DNA of 36,298 nucleotides from Kiritimatiellia bacterium (GTDB lineage: Bacteria > Verrucomicrobiota > Kiritimatiellia > CAIQIC01 > Lenti-01). Numbering within the stretch: the stretch's first letter is position 1; every line of letters starts with the position of its first letter. Made by a program: the position numbers and the translations under genes. The notes under the pieces are model-generated. The model was not told the DNA's origin. It ran no database searches and saw only the letters and a list, made by a program, of their open reading frames with translations. The stretch is from the NCBI GenBank assembly GCA_028681135.1, contig JAQUJC010000033.1:1-36298 (forward strand). Direction: 5' to 3'. This document shows, piece after piece, positions 34,047-36,298 of this stretch.

Positions 34047-34124
34047 CGTCGCCCTCCTTTGAACTTCTGCCGCCCGCCGAGTGCACACGACACAAGCGAT
34101 TACTTGTTAGAACACGTTCCGGGA

Positions 34125-34200
<76 letters not shown>

Positions 34201-34246
34201 ATCCAGTCCAGAGTGCGATGGCATCCTACGCCAGAATGAAGCCGGT

Positions 34247-35239
34247 TCAAGTTTTTTCTGTCGCGTTTTTTTCGCGGATGTGTAGGTCGGGATGAATGGA
34301 GGATACGACGCTGTCGGGCGGGACGCTTTCCATTAGGAAGACGTTGGAGCCGATGACGGAACGGGCCCCAATGATGGTTTGGCCGCCCAGAATAGTCGCA
34401 TTGGCATAAATAACCACCCGGTCGCGGATGGTGGGGTGGCGCTTGATGTGTTTGACGGGGAGGCCTTTGTCGTCGAGATCGAACGACCGCGCACCCAGGG
34501 TGACACCCTGGTAGAGTTTGACGTGGTTGCCGATTTCGGTGGTCTCGCCAATGACAACCCCGGTGGCATGATCAATAAAGAACGCGTTGCCAATGGTGGC
34601 GCCGGGGTGGATATCCACCCCGGATTTAGTGTGAATCCATTCGCTCATGATGCGCGGAATGATGGGGACGTCCAAGCGATAGAGTTCATGGGCGAGGCGA
34701 TGGGCGGCAATGGCCAGCAGCCCGGGATAGGCCAGCAGTACTTCGGCGAAGGTGTGCGCCGCCGGGTCGCCATCGTAGGCGGCCTGGACATCGGCGACAA
34801 GCCGTTTGCGCACCATCGGCAGGGTGTCGAAAAAATCTTTGAGGATGCGGTTCGTTTCGCGGTCGAGATGATCCACCTTGGGCGCGCGGGCACCGGCAAC
34901 GCGGGCGGCCTCGCCAATCCAACGGTAGGGCAGGGCCCGGCGGATTTCACCATGGAGCAGGCGCCAGACCTGGCTCAGGCGCCGGAGTAGAAAAACGCCC
35001 AGATCGGCCCCGTCCACTGGGGTGGCCGTGATCTTGCCGGGAAACAGGATGTCGAGCAGAATCCGCAGCGCATTGACGCTGTTCTTGGGGGCGGGGCACT
35101 GGGTCAACAGCGCATCGGGCGCGTCGGTGTCCACATGGTTGAATAGCTCAGTCAAATGCCGCGCGGTCTCGCAAATGTCGACTTCCGGCGCACCCATGAC
35201 GCAGCGACGGGAGGGGGTGGGTTTAGCTGGTGATTTCAT
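34247..35239 (-). CDS. cysE: Serine O-acetyltransferase (CysE/EpsC type)
   Basis: Cytosolic enzyme of 330 residues that acetylates Ser with acetyl-CoA, the first step of cysteine synthesis. A long helical N-terminal domain (about 1-200) precedes a left-handed beta-helix of hexapeptide repeats. It contains SGVDIHPGATIG (about 204-215), the catalytic pair Asp223-His224 in FIDHATGVVIGE, and KLYQGVTLGA. The N-terminal part is longer than in E. coli CysE and resembles the longer SATs of several anaerobes. The ATG at 35239 overlaps the upstream lipoprotein stop as ATGA, which fixes the start. The last residues are charged (REKNATEKT). Confidence 0.93.
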   Translation of the reverse strand: MKSPAKPTPSRRCVMGAPEVDICETARHLTELFNHVDTDAPDALLTQCPAPKNSVNALRILLDILFPGKITATPVDGADLGVFLLRRLSQVWRLLHGEIRRALPYRWIGEAARVAGARAPKVDHLDRETNRILKDFFDTLPMVRKRLVADVQAAYDGDPAAHTFAEVLLAYPGLLAIAAHRLAHELYRLDVPIIPRIMSEWIHTKSGVDIHPGATIGNAFFIDHATGVVIGETTEIGNHVKLYQGVTLGARSFDLDDKGLPVKHIKRHPTIRDRVVIYANATILGGQTIIGARSVIGSNVFLMESVPPDSVVSSIHPDLHIREKNATEKT

Positions 35240-35988
35240 TGGCACGTGATGGTTGCGCTTGCCGTTTTCCCGCCAGAACTGACCGTCAAGGTGTCGTTCC
35301 CCGTGCTGACAAACTCGTATTGTATTTGGGAACCTGTGGTGGCGCTCAATTTTCCGCAACTTGAATTATGAGTCCATGAATAGTTACCGCTCCCCCCGGT
35401 GGCTGTAAAAGTTATTGGGTCGGTGGTTGAGGACAGAGTGGCCGATTGTGGGTCAATCGTCACATCACCGACAGGCGTGTTAGTGATGGCGGGGGAGACG
35501 GTGGCCCGCGCAAAGATACTGCCGGCGAATCCGGGCTCGATCCAAGTGGCGTCCATCGTGGAACTCTGGTCGGCATAGCGCAGGGCACCAGTGATTTCGA
35601 CGGCGGCCCCGGTGGTCGTGCGGCCTTGCAGATTAAACTGGGCGGTGCTGCCAGAAAGGGATGAAATGCTGCCTTCCCAGTTCATGCCGGCGTTGTCGTA
35701 GCCTTCGAGAACACTGCCGTATTGGAGCAGGCGCAGCCACGTCAGCATTTTTCCAGATTGCCGATTGGAGGGATAGACCAGGGTATTGGCGCCATTATTT
35801 GTTTCAGTAGAATTGCTCACACTGGCATACAGTCCCGAAAAGTCATAGATGCTGCCGCCGTCATTAGACACGACCGCGGAGGTGCTGTCGGTGGAGCCGA
35901 TGTCGCAGGCACCCAGGCCCAGGGCGAGGAGGGAGAAAGCGACGGCCGCGGCCAAGGGGCCGAGGGCAGGGGGGCGGAGTAGTCTCAT
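35236..35988 (-). CDS. Lipoprotein with beta domain and C-terminal Ig-like domain
   Basis: Exported lipoprotein of 250 residues. The signal peptide ends in LGAC with the acylated Cys at 28. A Ser/Thr-rich linker leads to a beta-rich domain (about 45-165) that ends in ATWIEPGFAGSIFA, like the smaller lipoprotein at 33630-34046. An Ig-like or cadherin-like domain closes the protein (about 170-250: VTIDPQSATLS, then ATGGSGNYSW and TLTVSSGGKTAS), with two Cys (SSCGK and the final TCQ) that could form a disulphide. ATG at 35988 has GAGGA at good spacing; ATG at 36006 is an alternative. It is translationally coupled to cysE, which is an unexpected partnership. The function is unknown. Confidence 0.82.
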   Translation of the reverse strand: MRLLRPPALGPLAAAVAFSLLALGLGACDIGSTDSTSAVVSNDGGSIYDFSGLYASVSNSTETNNGANTLVYPSNRQSGKMLTWLRLLQYGSVLEGYDNAGMNWEGSISSLSGSTAQFNLQGRTTTGAAVEITGALRYADQSSTMDATWIEPGFAGSIFARATVSPAITNTPVGDVTIDPQSATLSSTTDPITFTATGGSGNYSWTHNSSCGKLSATTGSQIQYEFVSTGNDTLTVSSGGKTASATITCQ

Positions 35989-36006
35989 GGGGGTGGTCCT
36001 CGTCAT

Positions 36007-36298
36007 ATACCCGGTAAACTTCCTCCATCCGGCCGAATATTGCAAGAGTGTTTGCGAGGGAGGGGGGCGAGGGAGTCTCACGCGAAGACGCCAAGGCGCA
36101 AAGAAGGGAAGGGAGGGGAGTAACCACGGACCTGTCACGCCAGCGGCGTGATGGACACGAATGGACACTAACCTGAATAATTCATCAAGCTGCCGAATGC
36201 GATAGATTTTGATGAATATCGCTTCGTAAGGATGACGAATCGATGCGGCGTTTGGGCGGGAGGCACTTTTCAGTGATTTGGATGAGATCCGGGCACAG
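36007..36298. other. Gene-free end of window with repeat fragments
   Basis: No gene is supported up to the window end. It contains a CACGCGAAGACGCCAAGG motif (36080-36097) of the kind seen in dispersed intergenic elements, and the second copy of the 47-base repeat (36122-36168). The 47-base copy carries a perfect palindrome TCACGCC-AGC-GGCGTGA (36135-36151). Confidence 0.55.
36122..36168 (+). repeat. 47-base dispersed repeat, copy 2
   Basis: Aligns without gaps to 13638-13684 from AACCACGGACCTG onward. Here the central palindrome TCACGCC-AGC-GGCGTGA (36135-36151) is perfect, so this may be the better preserved copy. Confidence 0.65.

Overview
This GC-rich chromosomal window comes from a Gram-negative (diderm) bacterium. 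Diderm markers are a KdsD-type arabinose-5-phosphate isomerase (Kdo/LPS pathway), a TolC-like channel, an omptin-like outer-membrane barrel ending in Phe, and two lipobox lipoproteins. Na+-NQR, an aspartyl-tRNA synthetase that resembles the non-discriminating type, and long intergenic spacers full of dispersed repeats fit a PVC-superphylum organism (Verrucomicrobiota/Kiritimatiellota-like). That placement is inference; no rRNA is present. There is no phage, integrase, transposase or CRISPR array.

Layout. 1-2346: tRNA-Ser(UGA) on the minus strand, then aspS. 2716-4484: an ABC ATPase and FecCD-type permease (siderophore/haem/cobalamin class) whose reading frames overlap. 4602-4922: a small LysM membrane protein. 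4923-5814: a repeat-rich gene-free stretch. 5815-12269 (minus): a five-gene operon tetR-tolC-ABC ATPase-FtsX permease-HlyD adaptor, with a palindromic operator candidate in front of tetR. 12766-13611: an aldo/keto reductase. 13920-19559 (minus): kdsD-rnk-nqrB-nqrC-nqrD-nqrE-nqrF without nqrA; a heptanucleotide repeat sits between nqrC and nqrD. 19652-20605: L-lactate dehydrogenase. 20811-22763: manA and a ketopantoate-reductase-like gene whose start codon runs into twelve C. 22926-25880: omptin-like protease, a PDZ/S41-like protein lacking the expected catalytic Ser and Lys, and a TsaC/YrdC protein. 25908-26588: an unrecognised protein. 26653-29355: rpsO and pnp with promoter and terminator. 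29461-33036: smc. 33075-36006 (all minus): lipoprotein-cysE, tRNA-Lys, a second lipoprotein, tRNA-Glu and a 64-residue basic protein.

Most of the window is conserved housekeeping (translation, RNA decay, chromosome organisation, Na+ bioenergetics). The less ordinary content is the omptin/S41-like pair, the pair of related lipoproteins around cysE, the repeat inside the nqr operon, the C-tract at the ketopantoate reductase start, and several dispersed intergenic repeat families, one ending in a conserved GC hairpin.
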